Origin: Flavobacteriaceae bacterium
Lineage (GTDB): Bacteria; Bacteroidota; Bacteroidia; Flavobacteriales; Flavobacteriaceae
Reading direction: 5' to 3'
Assembly: GCA_024743095.1 (NCBI GenBank)
Contig: JANSXF010000007.1
Location: forward strand, 32,148 to 96,147
DNA: 64,000 nt
Shown: positions 10,159 to 18,566 of the stretch, piece after piece
Position numbering within the stretch: the stretch's first letter is position 1
How the letters are laid out: every line of letters starts with the position of its first letter
Position numbers and translations under genes: made by a program
The notes under the pieces: model-generated
Told to the model about the DNA's origin: nothing
Seen by the model: only the letters and a program-made list of their open reading frames with translations
Databases searched by the model: none

Positions 10159-10166
10159 TATTTTTG
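10159..10166 (+). promoter_or_regulatory. Bacteroidota -7 element for purD
   Basis: TATTTTTG matches the TAnnTTTG -7 consensus exactly and ends 14 bases before the purD ATG. No TTG is found at the ideal -33 distance, so only the -7 half is supported. Confidence 0.5.
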
Positions 10167-10180
10167 CCAAAACTTGAATC

Positions 10181-11458
10181 ATGAACATCCTGGTCCTGGG
10201 TTCTGGTGGTCGCGAACATGCCATTTCCCTAAAAATCTCTCAAAGCCCTAAAACATCCAAACTATTTGTAGCGCCCGGTAATGCGGGAACTTCCCAAATC
10301 GCCACAAATGTTGAGGTAGGTGTGAACGATTTTGAAGCCATTAAACAACTGGTGTTGAAAGAAAACATCAATTTGGTGGTAGTTGGACCAGAAGACCCCT
10401 TGGTAAACGGGGTACACGATTTCTTCTTGAATGATGCCGAACTCAAGGCCGTTCCGGTAATCGGACCGGAGAAAGCCGCTGCAGAGCTCGAGGGAAGCAA
10501 GGAGTTTGCCAAAGAGTTTATGATGCGGCACAACATTCCAACGGCAGCCTACGAAAGTTTTACAAGTGGGACATTGGAAGAAGGATATTCCTTTTTGGAA
10601 ACCCTAAACCCTCCCTACGTTTTAAAAGCGGATGGCTTGGCTGCAGGAAAAGGGGTTTTGATCCTACAAGATTTACAGGAAGCCAAGGATGAGCTCAAAT
10701 CCATGCTGGTCGATTCCAAATTCGGAAACGCTAGTGCCACGGTGGTCATCGAAGAGTTCTTGGACGGTATCGAACTGAGCTGTTTTGTGCTTACCGATGG
10801 TACCAATTATAAAATCCTTCCCACCGCGAAAGATTACAAAAGGATAGGTGAGGGGGACACCGGACTCAATACAGGAGGTATGGGGGCCATTTCCCCGGTT
10901 CCTTTTGCCGATTCTGTCTTTATGGACAAGATAGAGCGCCAAATCGTAAAACCGACCGTAGACGGCCTTAAAACAGATAATTTACCCTATGTGGGCTTTA
11001 TCTTCATCGGACTGATAAAAGTCGGTGAAGACCCCAAAGTGATCGAGTACAACGTTCGTATGGGTGACCCAGAGACAGAAGTGGTCATCCCAAGACTTAA
11101 AAGTGATTTGGTCGAGGTGTTATTGGCAATGGCCAACGGCACACTTGATCAAATTGACCTTCAAATCGATGAAAGAACGGCTACAACGGTTATGGCCGTT
11201 TCCGGGGGCTATCCCGAGGCCTACGAAAAAGGCAAGGAAATCACAGGGACCGAAAATATTGGGGATTCCATCGTTTTTCATGCCGGAACAAAACTGTCAG
11301 GCGGAAAAGTGGTCACCAACGGAGGGCGCGTCATTGCGGTTACTTCCTTCGGAAAAGACTTTAAGGAAGCATTAAAAACATCCTATCAAAATATGGAAAA
11401 GCTCCATTTTGATGGAATGTATTACCGAAAAGACCTGGGATTCGATCTAGATGTATGA
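10181..11458 (+). CDS. purD: Phosphoribosylamine-glycine ligase (GARS)
   Basis: Second step of purine synthesis: ATP-dependent joining of glycine to phosphoribosylamine. The 425-residue protein begins with LVLGSGGREHAISLKI, the PurD N-terminal signature, and has the ATP-grasp core (VLKADGLAAGKGV near 147), TGGMGAISP near 231 and NVRMGDPETEVV near 289. The length is normal. It stands alone after the polysaccharide cluster with its own likely promoter, and its 3' end overlaps the convergent small gene at 11447-11668 by 12 bases. Confidence 0.97.
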   Translation: MNILVLGSGGREHAISLKISQSPKTSKLFVAPGNAGTSQIATNVEVGVNDFEAIKQLVLKENINLVVVGPEDPLVNGVHDFFLNDAELKAVPVIGPEKAAAELEGSKEFAKEFMMRHNIPTAAYESFTSGTLEEGYSFLETLNPPYVLKADGLAAGKGVLILQDLQEAKDELKSMLVDSKFGNASATVVIEEFLDGIELSCFVLTDGTNYKILPTAKDYKRIGEGDTGLNTGGMGAISPVPFADSVFMDKIERQIVKPTVDGLKTDNLPYVGFIFIGLIKVGEDPKVIEYNVRMGDPETEVVIPRLKSDLVEVLLAMANGTLDQIDLQIDERTATTVMAVSGGYPEAYEKGKEITGTENIGDSIVFHAGTKLSGGKVVTNGGRVIAVTSFGKDFKEALKTSYQNMEKLHFDGMYYRKDLGFDLDV

Positions 11459-11668
11459 GTGGGAGCTTATGCTCTTGTCCTCTTCACCGCTCTCGTTGAA
11501 AATCTTCAACTGGCCCATCCAATAGACCATGGCCACAAAACCGATGACCATAAAGATCCAGTTAATGGAGTTGGAACCCCACCAGCTGTGCATAAAGCGG
11601 AAAAAATCCAATGGTGCGAAAAGGTAGTTTACAAATAAGTCCTCTATACCGTAAAAAAACTTGCTCAT
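11447..11668 (-). CDS. DUF6341-type small membrane protein
   Basis: This 73-residue protein starts with MSKFFYGIEDLFVNYLFAPL and has one hydrophobic segment (WIFMVIGFVAMVYWMG) and an acidic, Ser-rich tail. It resembles the small flavobacterial proteins catalogued as DUF6341, which usually sit back to back with a DUF6427 protein, as here. Function unknown. A well-formed promoter lies upstream at 11688-11717, inside the first codons of the divergent gene. The 3' end overlaps purD by 12 bases. Confidence 0.85.
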   Translation of the reverse strand: MSKFFYGIEDLFVNYLFAPLDFFRFMHSWWGSNSINWIFMVIGFVAMVYWMGQLKIFNESGEEDKSISSHSYI

Positions 11669-11687
11669 CTTGGCTATATTTACTTTA

Positions 11688-11717
11688 CAAAAGTAGCAAA
11701 AGATAGGATGATTTCAA
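11688..11717 (-). promoter_or_regulatory. Bacteroidota housekeeping promoter of the DUF6341 gene
   Basis: On the minus strand a TTG (11717-11715) is followed after 19 bases by TACTTTTG (11695-11688), matching TTG-N19-TAnnTTTG. It lies 20 bases before the ATG at 11668. The -33 element lies inside the first codons of the divergent DUF6427 gene, so the two genes may influence each other's expression. Confidence 0.7.
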
Positions 11718-12637
11718 GCTTTTTCGGAAAAACTAAACCCATAAACCATATAGTTCTCGCCAGTTTCCTGTTCCTATTCTATTTTACCCATGTTTTTTTT
11801 CAGCTGGGCGATCAAAAGATCAATCAGGTTATTCCCTTGGAACTGATGCTGTTTGCGGTATTGTTGATCTCTGTTTTTATCACCAATCAAATTGTGAGAA
11901 CGGAAAAGGCAACGGAGTCCAACTCCTATGCGATGCTCTTTTTTGTACTTCTGATCGTTTCGTTTTCCGATGAAATGGTGCTTCAAAACGTGATGTTCGC
12001 CAACTTCTTTTTGCTCTTGGCCTTCTGGCGGATATTGTCCATCAAATCCACAAAAAGCGTAAAGCACAAAATTTTTGATGCCTCCCTGTTGATTGCCATT
12101 GCCAGTTTGTTCTACGATTGGGCCCTGGCCTTTATGCTCCTGGTTTTTTTTGTGATCGGGGTCTACGACCGTAAAACGTTCAAAAATTGGTTGGTCCCAT
12201 TGCTGGGAGCAGGTACAATATTTATGTTGACGTTCACCGTTTTGAAACTCAAAGGGTCATTGGACTTTTTTGAGGACCATTATCAATTTTCCTTGGGCCT
12301 TTTTACCAGCAAATCGTTCTTTCAGGTATTGAACATCAAGACATTGATCTACCTGATTTTGACCATACTTGTTTCCATAGTGGTATTCATCAGGCTGAGA
12401 AATGTGAGCGGGGGAAAATTGCTGCTGCTTCGGATCGTCTTTTTGATATTTGCCCTGGGCACCGGCATTATTCTTTTTACGCCCGCCGACGCATCGCCCG
12501 TTTTGCTCACCTTTTTCCCTGCCGCCGTATTTTTTACCAATTATTTTGAAGGGATGAAAAAAAGAAGGCTTCAGGAAGCTTTAATGGTCGGCTCTGTGGT
12601 ATTGGCCTGTTCGCTTTTTGCCTTTCATCTCAACTAA
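11708..12637 (+). CDS. DUF6427-type polytopic membrane protein
   Basis: This 309-residue protein has about 8-9 hydrophobic segments. It begins MISSFFGKTKPINHIVL, as in the flavobacterial DUF6427 family. There is no recognised catalytic motif. The pairing with a divergent DUF6341 gene and with the DUF4254/GT9 genes downstream is recurrent in Flavobacteriaceae (from memory) and hints at an envelope role, but the function is unknown. Confidence 0.85.
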   Translation: MISSFFGKTKPINHIVLASFLFLFYFTHVFFQLGDQKINQVIPLELMLFAVLLISVFITNQIVRTEKATESNSYAMLFFVLLIVSFSDEMVLQNVMFANFFLLLAFWRILSIKSTKSVKHKIFDASLLIAIASLFYDWALAFMLLVFFVIGVYDRKTFKNWLVPLLGAGTIFMLTFTVLKLKGSLDFFEDHYQFSLGLFTSKSFFQVLNIKTLIYLILTILVSIVVFIRLRNVSGGKLLLLRIVFLIFALGTGIILFTPADASPVLLTFFPAAVFFTNYFEGMKKRRLQEALMVGSVVLACSLFAFHLN

Positions 12638-12654
12638 ATATTGGCATAAAGCAA

Positions 12655-12662
12655 TATCTTTG
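12655..12662 (+). promoter_or_regulatory. Putative -7 element before the DUF4254 gene
   Basis: TATCTTTG matches TAnnTTTG and lies 15 bases before the ATG at 12678, just after the stop of the upstream gene. A TTG at the proper distance is not seen. Confidence 0.45.
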
Positions 12663-12677
12663 AACAAATTTTAAGCC

Positions 12678-13283
12678 ATGTTCAGCAAGTTTGCCTTCAA
12701 TATATTTCAGGAAAGTATAGATGCCTATCACATCAAGGACGATGTGTACCAAGAATTTACCAATCCCTATCCAAAGGATAAAGTAGAGCACCTACTGTAC
12801 AGAAAAAACTGGATAGATACCGTGCAATGGCATTACGAGGATATTATAAGGGACCCCCATATAGAACCTGTTGCCGCGTTGGACCTTAAACGCAAGATCG
12901 ATGCCAGTAACCAGGACCGTACGGATTTGGTAGAATATATCGACAGTTATTTTTTAGACAAGTACCAATCGGTACAGATCAAAGAAGGCGCCACGATCAA
13001 TACCGAAAGCCCAGCTTGGGCCATAGACCGACTTTCCATTTTAGCATTGAAGATTTATCACATGCAAGAAGAAGTGAACCGCAGCGATGCTTCTTCGGGG
13101 CATATTAAAAAGTGCAGCGATAAGTTGTCGGTTCTTTTGGAGCAGAAAAAAGATCTTTCCACGGCCATTGACCAATTATTGGCCGATATTGAGGCGGGAG
13201 AGAAGTACATGAAAGTCTACAAACAGATGAAAATGTACAACGACGATGAACTAAATCCGGTATTGCGTGGGCAAAAAGGGTGA
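12678..13283 (+). CDS. DUF4254 domain-containing protein
   Basis: This 201-residue, soluble, mostly helical protein contains NPYPKDKVEHLLYRKNWIDT and TESPAWAIDRLSILALKIYH, typical of DUF4254. No catalytic role is established to my knowledge. It overlaps the following glycosyltransferase 9 gene by 17 bases, so the two are made together and probably act in the same lipopolysaccharide-related step. The Asp/His/Tyr-rich N-terminal half could bind a ligand, but that is speculation. Confidence 0.88.
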   Translation: MFSKFAFNIFQESIDAYHIKDDVYQEFTNPYPKDKVEHLLYRKNWIDTVQWHYEDIIRDPHIEPVAALDLKRKIDASNQDRTDLVEYIDSYFLDKYQSVQIKEGATINTESPAWAIDRLSILALKIYHMQEEVNRSDASSGHIKKCSDKLSVLLEQKKDLSTAIDQLLADIEAGEKYMKVYKQMKMYNDDELNPVLRGQKG

Positions 13284-14316
13284 TCATACCCATATTTTGG
13301 TCATCCGCCTCTCCGCCATGGGCGATGTGGCGATGACCGTTCCCGTGCTACGGGCCCTTACCGGGAAATATCCCAACTTACGACTGACCGTTCTCACCAA
13401 AAGGTCGTTTGCTCCCATTTTTGATGGGTTGGAAAACGTTGAGGTCATAGAGGCCGATGTTAAAAAGCGTCATAAAGGATTGATGGGGCTTTGGCGATTG
13501 TACAGGGAACTAAAACCGCTACAGTTGGATGCCGTTGCCGACCTTCATAATGTATTGCGCAGTCGTGTACTTAAGAAATATTTTTCGTTGGAAGGAATGC
13601 CATTTGCACAAATTGACAAAGGAAGAAAGGACAAAAAGGCGCTTACCCGGCCCAAAAACAAAGTTTTTGAGCAACTAAGGACCACACACGAGCGCTATGG
13701 CGATGTTTTTGCCGAACTCGGTTTCCCCATTGATCTTAACACTGCCAAACCACTGGAGCGCATCCAGCTTTCCCAAAAGGTTTTGGGGCTGGTACGGCAA
13801 GACACGAAAAAATGGATTGGCATTGCCCCTTTTGCCGCCCATGAAGGCAAAATGTACCCGTTGGAAGCAACGGAAGAAATCATCAAGGAACTTAATAATA
13901 CCGATAAGTATAAAATTTTGCTCTTTGGTGGTGGAACCAAAGAAGTGGAGGTGTTGGAGAAATTTTCTGAACGGTATGAAAATGCGCAATGTATGGCGGG
14001 CAAGCTCAAACTTTCCGAAGAGCTGGAACTCATTTCTAATTTGGATGTGATGTTGTCCATGGACAGTGGCAATGCACATATGGCCGCCAATTATGGTATC
14101 CCTGTGATTACTTTATGGGGTGTTACCCATCCCTATGCCGGCTTCTACCCATTCGGGCAGCCTATCGAAAATGCACTTATGGCGGACCGAGGGGCCTACC
14201 CACTGATTCCTACCTCGGTATACGGGAACAAAGTGCCCGAAGGGTATCAAAATGCCATGAAAACCATCAAACCAAAAGATGTATTGGAGCGATTGATGGT
14301 AATTCTTGAAAGCTGA
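13267..14316 (+). CDS. Glycosyltransferase family 9 (heptosyltransferase-like)
   Basis: This 349-residue GT-B protein begins ILVIRLSAMGDVAMTVPVL, the heptosyltransferase N terminus with its conserved Asp in the MGD motif, and has SMDSGNAHMAANYGIPVITLWG near residue 262, the nucleotide-sugar-binding end of the family. It probably adds a sugar to the LPS inner core or lipid A. The start is taken as GTG at 13267, which overlaps the DUF4254 gene by 17 bases; no ATG lies closer to the conserved N terminus. Confidence 0.9.
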   Translation: MGKKGDHTHILVIRLSAMGDVAMTVPVLRALTGKYPNLRLTVLTKRSFAPIFDGLENVEVIEADVKKRHKGLMGLWRLYRELKPLQLDAVADLHNVLRSRVLKKYFSLEGMPFAQIDKGRKDKKALTRPKNKVFEQLRTTHERYGDVFAELGFPIDLNTAKPLERIQLSQKVLGLVRQDTKKWIGIAPFAAHEGKMYPLEATEEIIKELNNTDKYKILLFGGGTKEVEVLEKFSERYENAQCMAGKLKLSEELELISNLDVMLSMDSGNAHMAANYGIPVITLWGVTHPYAGFYPFGQPIENALMADRGAYPLIPTSVYGNKVPEGYQNAMKTIKPKDVLERLMVILES

Positions 14317-14418
14317 GCAACCAATTATCCGTTGCTGCATCATTTTGATAAGGTCATTTGTTATATCTTTCCATGTCCTTTTGGGCGCACAACCCTAAAT
14401 CACATAAAAAAACAGACG

Positions 14419-15357
14419 ATGAAAAAAACAAACTTGTTATTTCTCGCATGGATGGGAATTTCACTGCTATCCTGTTCCGTTGACCAATCAACCGGGACTC
14501 CAGTGGAAGAAGTACCGCGATTGAACATTACTTTTATAATGGATACCGATGCGGAGCGTTTGGACAATTTGGGCAACCCCGTAGAGGTCCCCGATGGAAA
14601 TGCAGCACAGAACCCCGATTTTGAGATTCTGGGACTGCACTTTATCGGCCTATACCCTGATCAATTTACCCCGTACGATGAAGGGGTGACCATTACCTCT
14701 ACCGCAACCACGGGAAGTGGGGGCGAACTGGCCATTGATTTTAACAGTGAAGTGTTTTTTAATGAGGAAATCAATACCTTAAGTGTGCCGTTGAGCCATG
14801 TTGCCGCTGGAAGCTATGCGTATATCAGGGCTTCAATCGGATATCAGAAGTATCGAATTGTGTATAATTTGGAAGGTGCAGAGACCGAGATTCCCGATTG
14901 GCCGGCCACAGTGGACGATAATATCGATGTGGACGGTATTGTTGCTTCCTTTTTAGGGTATAATACATACATCGGAAGTTATGTTTTGGATAATCAAACC
15001 GTTACGGTAAACGGAAACAAGGCACAAGGGTATTTTGGATTGGAGACCAAGGGAAATATAGAAGGGTTTGTATTTACGCAATTGACCCAAGGTGATGCCC
15101 CACAGACCACCGTGCCCAACCCTATTAACGATACCTCTCCGGTTCCAGAGGGCTCATGTGTAGTGACAGGACAATTTCCATCGGCTTTGGTGATTCCCAC
15201 GAACGCCACAGAGGACATCAGCATTGAAGTCGTCATATCCATCAACAACAGTTTTGAATGGGAAGATGGCAACGGCAACGGTAAATATGAACCGTTATTG
15301 GGCGAAAATGTCGTGGACATGGGCACACGCGGAGTATTCCCTTCCGTAGTGGATTAG
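14419..15357 (+). CDS. Lipoprotein of unknown function
   Basis: The ATG at 14419 gives a 312-residue protein with a lipoprotein signal peptide (MKKTNLLFLAWMGISLLSC, lipid-modified Cys at residue 19). An open frame continues upstream to a TTG at 14332, but the signal peptide makes 14419 the better start. The mature part is acidic and beta-rich. Near the C terminus a DGNGNGKYEP loop resembles calcium-binding loops of secreted adhesion-type repeats. I do not recognise the family. The stop overlaps the convergent arsS stop by four bases. Confidence 0.8.
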   Translation: MKKTNLLFLAWMGISLLSCSVDQSTGTPVEEVPRLNITFIMDTDAERLDNLGNPVEVPDGNAAQNPDFEILGLHFIGLYPDQFTPYDEGVTITSTATTGSGGELAIDFNSEVFFNEEINTLSVPLSHVAAGSYAYIRASIGYQKYRIVYNLEGAETEIPDWPATVDDNIDVDGIVASFLGYNTYIGSYVLDNQTVTVNGNKAQGYFGLETKGNIEGFVFTQLTQGDAPQTTVPNPINDTSPVPEGSCVVTGQFPSALVIPTNATEDISIEVVISINNSFEWEDGNGNGKYEPLLGENVVDMGTRGVFPSVVD

Positions 15358-16442
15358 GCCACTGTTCCCTGGCAACTACTACCGGCCCCAGCGGTACAGC
15401 CGTAGCAGTGTTGAGAAATAATAATATCCCGATTGTTCAGCACATCATCATTGTAATCCTTGATATGCTTTACCTTGCTCGCCACTTTTAGGTCCAGCAT
15501 TTGATTAAAGTCACAATCGTAGAGCCAACCGTCCCAACTCACCGAGATGGTATTGGTGCACATTACGTTTTCAACTGCGGCCGGATTATAGGCCTCTACC
15601 AGGGAATACATATAATCTTCATAATTGTCGGATGCGATAAGGTAATCCAAGAACCGAGAAATGGGCAGATTGGTAATGGCAAAAAGATTGTGGAAATCAA
15701 TATCGAAATCTTCTTTCAATGCCTTTTTGAAATCTCGTTCCATCGCGCTTTGGTCCGTTGGTAAAAATGCCCCGGAAGGATTGTAGACCAAATCCAAGCG
15801 CAGATCGCTGTTTGGCATACCGTAACCCACCTTATTGAGCATCTGCAGAGCTTTGATGGATTTGTCAAAAACACCATCGCCACGTTGCTTGTCCGTTTTG
15901 CCACGGGTGTAATGCGGCATGGAAGATACCACATGTACGTTGTGCTTTTTAAAGAACTCGGGCAGGTCGTGGTACTTTTTATTGGCCAAGATGATGGTCA
16001 AATTGGAGCGAACGATAAAATCCTGGATGCCCGCTTTGGAGGCTTCCTCCACAAACCACCTAAAATCCGGGTTCATCTCGGGAGCCCCGCCGGTAAGGTC
16101 CAAAGTGTGCGCCCCGGTGGTGCGGATGACCTCCAGACATTGTTCCATGGTTTCCCTGGTCATGATTTCCTGTCGGTCGGGGCCCGCGTCCACATGGCAG
16201 TGCGCACAGACCTGGTTGCACATATACCCTACATTGATCTGGAGCACCTCCAACTTTTTGGGTTTCAACGGGAATTGCCCTGATTCTGAAATTTTATCCT
16301 TAAAAAACGGAAGATCTCCCCCGGCAAAAAGGTCGCCGCTCAATATTTCCAATTGTTTTTGGGTATCGGCAAGCTCGTCTTCCCGTGCTTTCAATGATTT
16401 TTTAGCTGCTTTTTTTATGTCCGTGAGTATGCTTTGCGCCAT
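15354..16442 (-). CDS. arsS: Arsenosugar biosynthesis radical SAM protein ArsS
   Basis: This 362-residue radical SAM enzyme has the cluster motif C75-x3-C79-x2-C82 (CNQVCAHC) and the ArsS context HVDAGPDRQE. GGAPEMNPDFRWFVEEA follows, and the C terminus has the Cys cluster HCYGCTAGAGSSC. ArsS acts in arsenosugar synthesis, joining a SAM-derived deoxyadenosyl group to a methylated arsenical. It forms a pair with the AhpD-like gene at 16532-16867, the usual partner. No arsenite methyltransferase (arsM) is visible nearby. An inverted repeat GGGAAC/GTTCCC lies at 16465-16482 between the two genes. Confidence 0.92.
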   Translation of the reverse strand: MAQSILTDIKKAAKKSLKAREDELADTQKQLEILSGDLFAGGDLPFFKDKISESGQFPLKPKKLEVLQINVGYMCNQVCAHCHVDAGPDRQEIMTRETMEQCLEVIRTTGAHTLDLTGGAPEMNPDFRWFVEEASKAGIQDFIVRSNLTIILANKKYHDLPEFFKKHNVHVVSSMPHYTRGKTDKQRGDGVFDKSIKALQMLNKVGYGMPNSDLRLDLVYNPSGAFLPTDQSAMERDFKKALKEDFDIDFHNLFAITNLPISRFLDYLIASDNYEDYMYSLVEAYNPAAVENVMCTNTISVSWDGWLYDCDFNQMLDLKVASKVKHIKDYNDDVLNNRDIIISQHCYGCTAGAGSSCQGTVA

Positions 16443-16464
16443 TTCTAATTTTTATAATCCCGGA

Positions 16465-16482
16465 GGGAACCTTGATGTTCCC
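16465..16482. repeat. Small inverted repeat before arsS
   Basis: GGGAAC (16465-16470) and GTTCCC (16477-16482) form a short hairpin in the 89-base gap between the AhpD-like gene and arsS. It has no U-tract on the minus strand, so it is more likely a processing or translation element than a terminator. Confidence 0.4.
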
Positions 16483-16531
16483 CCTTGAAATATGTTCCGG
16501 TCCAACTCCCTTGAAGCGGAGCGTTCCAATG

Positions 16532-16867
16532 TTACATGGAAAGTTTATCGTACTTGTTCATCATCTGGACACCATGAACCAATGTGGCACCACTTTCTAT
16601 GGCTGCCCCTGCATGAACGGCCTCCATCATCTCTTCCTTGGTGATGCCGCGTTGCAGACCATCCTTGGTATAGGCATCAATACAGTACGGGCATTTTACC
16701 ACGTGTGCCACTGCCAGGGCAATCAATGATTTTTCGCGGGCACTGAGTGCACCTTCCTCAAAAACCTTTCCGTAATAGTCAAAAAACTTATTGCCCAGTT
16801 CCTCGCTCCATTCTGTGATGTTGCCAAACTTTCTAAGGTCCGCCGGGTCGTAATATGAATTGGCCAT
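16532..16867 (-). CDS. Arsenosugar-associated AhpD/carboxymuconolactone-decarboxylase-like protein
   Basis: This 111-residue single-domain protein of the AhpD-like fold has the redox pair C59-x2-C62 (CPYC) preceded by AVAHVVK and followed by IDAYTKDGL. The short AhpD-like proteins beside arsS are known as arsenosugar biosynthesis-associated peroxidase-like proteins. It probably reduces or transfers on a small thiol or arsenic intermediate in the cytoplasm; the exact reaction is not established. It is the first gene of a two-gene minus-strand unit with arsS. Confidence 0.9.
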   Translation of the reverse strand: MANSYYDPADLRKFGNITEWSEELGNKFFDYYGKVFEEGALSAREKSLIALAVAHVVKCPYCIDAYTKDGLQRGITKEEMMEAVHAGAAIESGATLVHGVQMMNKYDKLSM

Positions 16868-17004
16868 GTCTTTCTATTTAATGTTATACCTAAACATACA
16901 ACAATTATCACTATTCCTTTAGGTCGAAAGTATGTGGGTAGGATTACAAATTCCCAAAAACAATTACTTTGATTTACATAGAACCTGATTGTCAGTGGTC
17001 TAAA

Positions 17005-17033
17005 AAAGAAAAGAGCGATCACCGTCGCTCTTC
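17005..17033 (-). terminator. Rho-independent terminator of the fasciclin gene
   Basis: On the minus strand an 8-bp stem (AAGAGCGA 17011-17018 with TCGCTCTT 17025-17032, loop of 6) is followed by a T-rich tract (17010 down to about 17002). It lies about 30 bases after the fasciclin stop. Confidence 0.8.
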
Positions 17034-17060
17034 CACTAATTCAAATTATGGGGGGACTAT

Positions 17061-17618
17061 TTATTTTGAAGGCAAGACAACAGTATCCACCACATGGATC
17101 ACCCCATTGGATTGGTTCACATCGGCAATGGTTACGGTGGATACGTTTCCGGCACCGTCCCGGATCATGATCATGCCTTTGTCCATCATGGCGGTCAAGG
17201 TATCCCCGTTCACTGTGGTAAGCTCGGCCATGCCCTCGCCTTTCTTTATCCATTTTTTCAAGTCTTTGGCGTTGTACTTTCCGGCCACTACGTGATAGGT
17301 AAGTACCCCTTGCAATTTTGCCTTGTTTTCTGGTTTGAGCAGCGTAGCCACAGTTCCATCGGGCAATTTTTCGAATGCACTGTTGGTCGGGGCAAATACG
17401 GTAAATGGACCTTCACCTTGCAGGGTTTCTACCAATCCGGCAGCTTTTACGGCAGCGACCAAAGTAGTGTGGTCCTTGGAGTTTACGGCATTGGAAACAA
17501 TATCCTTGCTGGGGTACATGGGGGCTCCCCCTACCATTTTGGTTTGTGAAAAACCAGATGTAAAGATCATAGATCCTGCACAAGCAAAAAGTAACGTTAA
17601 TGTTTTAATAGATTTCAT
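17061..17618 (-). CDS. Secreted fasciclin (FAS1) domain protein
   Basis: This 185-residue protein has an N-terminal signal peptide (residues 1 to about 24) and one FAS1 domain: DHTTLVAAVKAAGLVETLQ, GPFTVFAPTNSAFEKLP (the H1 motif) near residue 71, and LTYHVVAGKY (the YH motif) near 106. The end, ADVNQSNGVIHVVDTVVLP, is typical. Such proteins are exported and implicated in adhesion or surface stress. It is a single-gene unit with its own terminator; its leader, 17619 to about 17750, shows no clear -7 element. Confidence 0.93.
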   Translation of the reverse strand: MKSIKTLTLLFACAGSMIFTSGFSQTKMVGGAPMYPSKDIVSNAVNSKDHTTLVAAVKAAGLVETLQGEGPFTVFAPTNSAFEKLPDGTVATLLKPENKAKLQGVLTYHVVAGKYNAKDLKKWIKKGEGMAELTTVNGDTLTAMMDKGMIMIRDGAGNVSTVTIADVNQSNGVIHVVDTVVLPSK

Positions 17619-17777
17619 GAGATTTAATTTTTAGTTTATATCATCACTTACGGAGTTTTGGTCAGAGGGGTTTGGTTTTTTGATTGTAGCGAGGTCTTTT
17701 AATTGAAATGCAATGTTGTCGTAACCTTGGAAAACCAACAATATGTTAACTTTACAGTTTATTGATTCTCAACAAAA

Positions 17778-18551
17778 ATGCTTGAAGATAAATCCATAGG
17801 CTTGATACTTTCCGGGGGAGGTGTCCGGGGGATGGCACATATAGGGCTTATAAAGGCCATGCGCGAACACCAGATTGAGGCAAAGGTGGTCGCTGGCACA
17901 AGTATCGGGGCGTTGGTCGGTGCGCTATATGCCAACGACAATTCGGTGGAGGATATGCTCAAGTTCTTCAAAGAGACACCACTGTTCCAATATAGCTTTT
18001 TTGCCATCAACAAACCGGGGTTTATTGACACGGAACGGTATTTTGGGATTTTTAAGCATTTCTTCCCCGAGAACAATTTCAAAAGTTTAAAGCGTCCCCT
18101 TTTTGTGGTCGCCACAGATTTACTGAAAGGAACCGAAAAGGTGTTTTATGATGGTGAGCTCATCAAACCATTATTGGCATCCGCTGCCTTGCCGCCTGTT
18201 TTTAGTCCTGTGACCATTGATGATGTACTCTATGCCGATGGGGGGATCATGAACAATTTTCCAAAGGAATATGTGGACCATATTACGGACTATACCATTG
18301 GGAGCAATGTGTCCATAACCGTTCCCTTGGGGAAAAAAGATTTGCGAAATTCCTTTCAGCTGACCGCTAGGGTCACCAGTTTAATGATCCATGCCTCCAA
18401 CCATGAGAAATTGCAGGAATGTGATGTTTTTATAGAACCGAGCGAACTGGAGACCATTGGTGTTTTGGACAAAAAAGGCATAGAAAATGCCTTTAATATC
18501 GGCTACGAGCATGGAAGTAGGGCCTTGGAAAAATTATTGGCCAAGACCTAG
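17778..18551 (+). CDS. Patatin-like phospholipase / serine acyl hydrolase
   Basis: This 257-residue protein has the oxyanion loop GGGVRGMAH (13-21), the nucleophile elbow GTSIG with catalytic Ser42 and the DGG motif of the catalytic Asp near residue 154 (YADGGIMNNFP). These are the Ser-Asp dyad and landmarks of the RssA/YlbK type of patatins. There is no signal peptide, so it is probably cytoplasmic; the lipid substrate is unknown. It is convergent with the reductase gene, whose end lies 15 bases away. Confidence 0.92.
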   Translation: MLEDKSIGLILSGGGVRGMAHIGLIKAMREHQIEAKVVAGTSIGALVGALYANDNSVEDMLKFFKETPLFQYSFFAINKPGFIDTERYFGIFKHFFPENNFKSLKRPLFVVATDLLKGTEKVFYDGELIKPLLASAALPPVFSPVTIDDVLYADGGIMNNFPKEYVDHITDYTIGSNVSITVPLGKKDLRNSFQLTARVTSLMIHASNHEKLQECDVFIEPSELETIGVLDKKGIENAFNIGYEHGSRALEKLLAKT

Positions 18552-18566
18552 TTTGTTCACTTGGAC

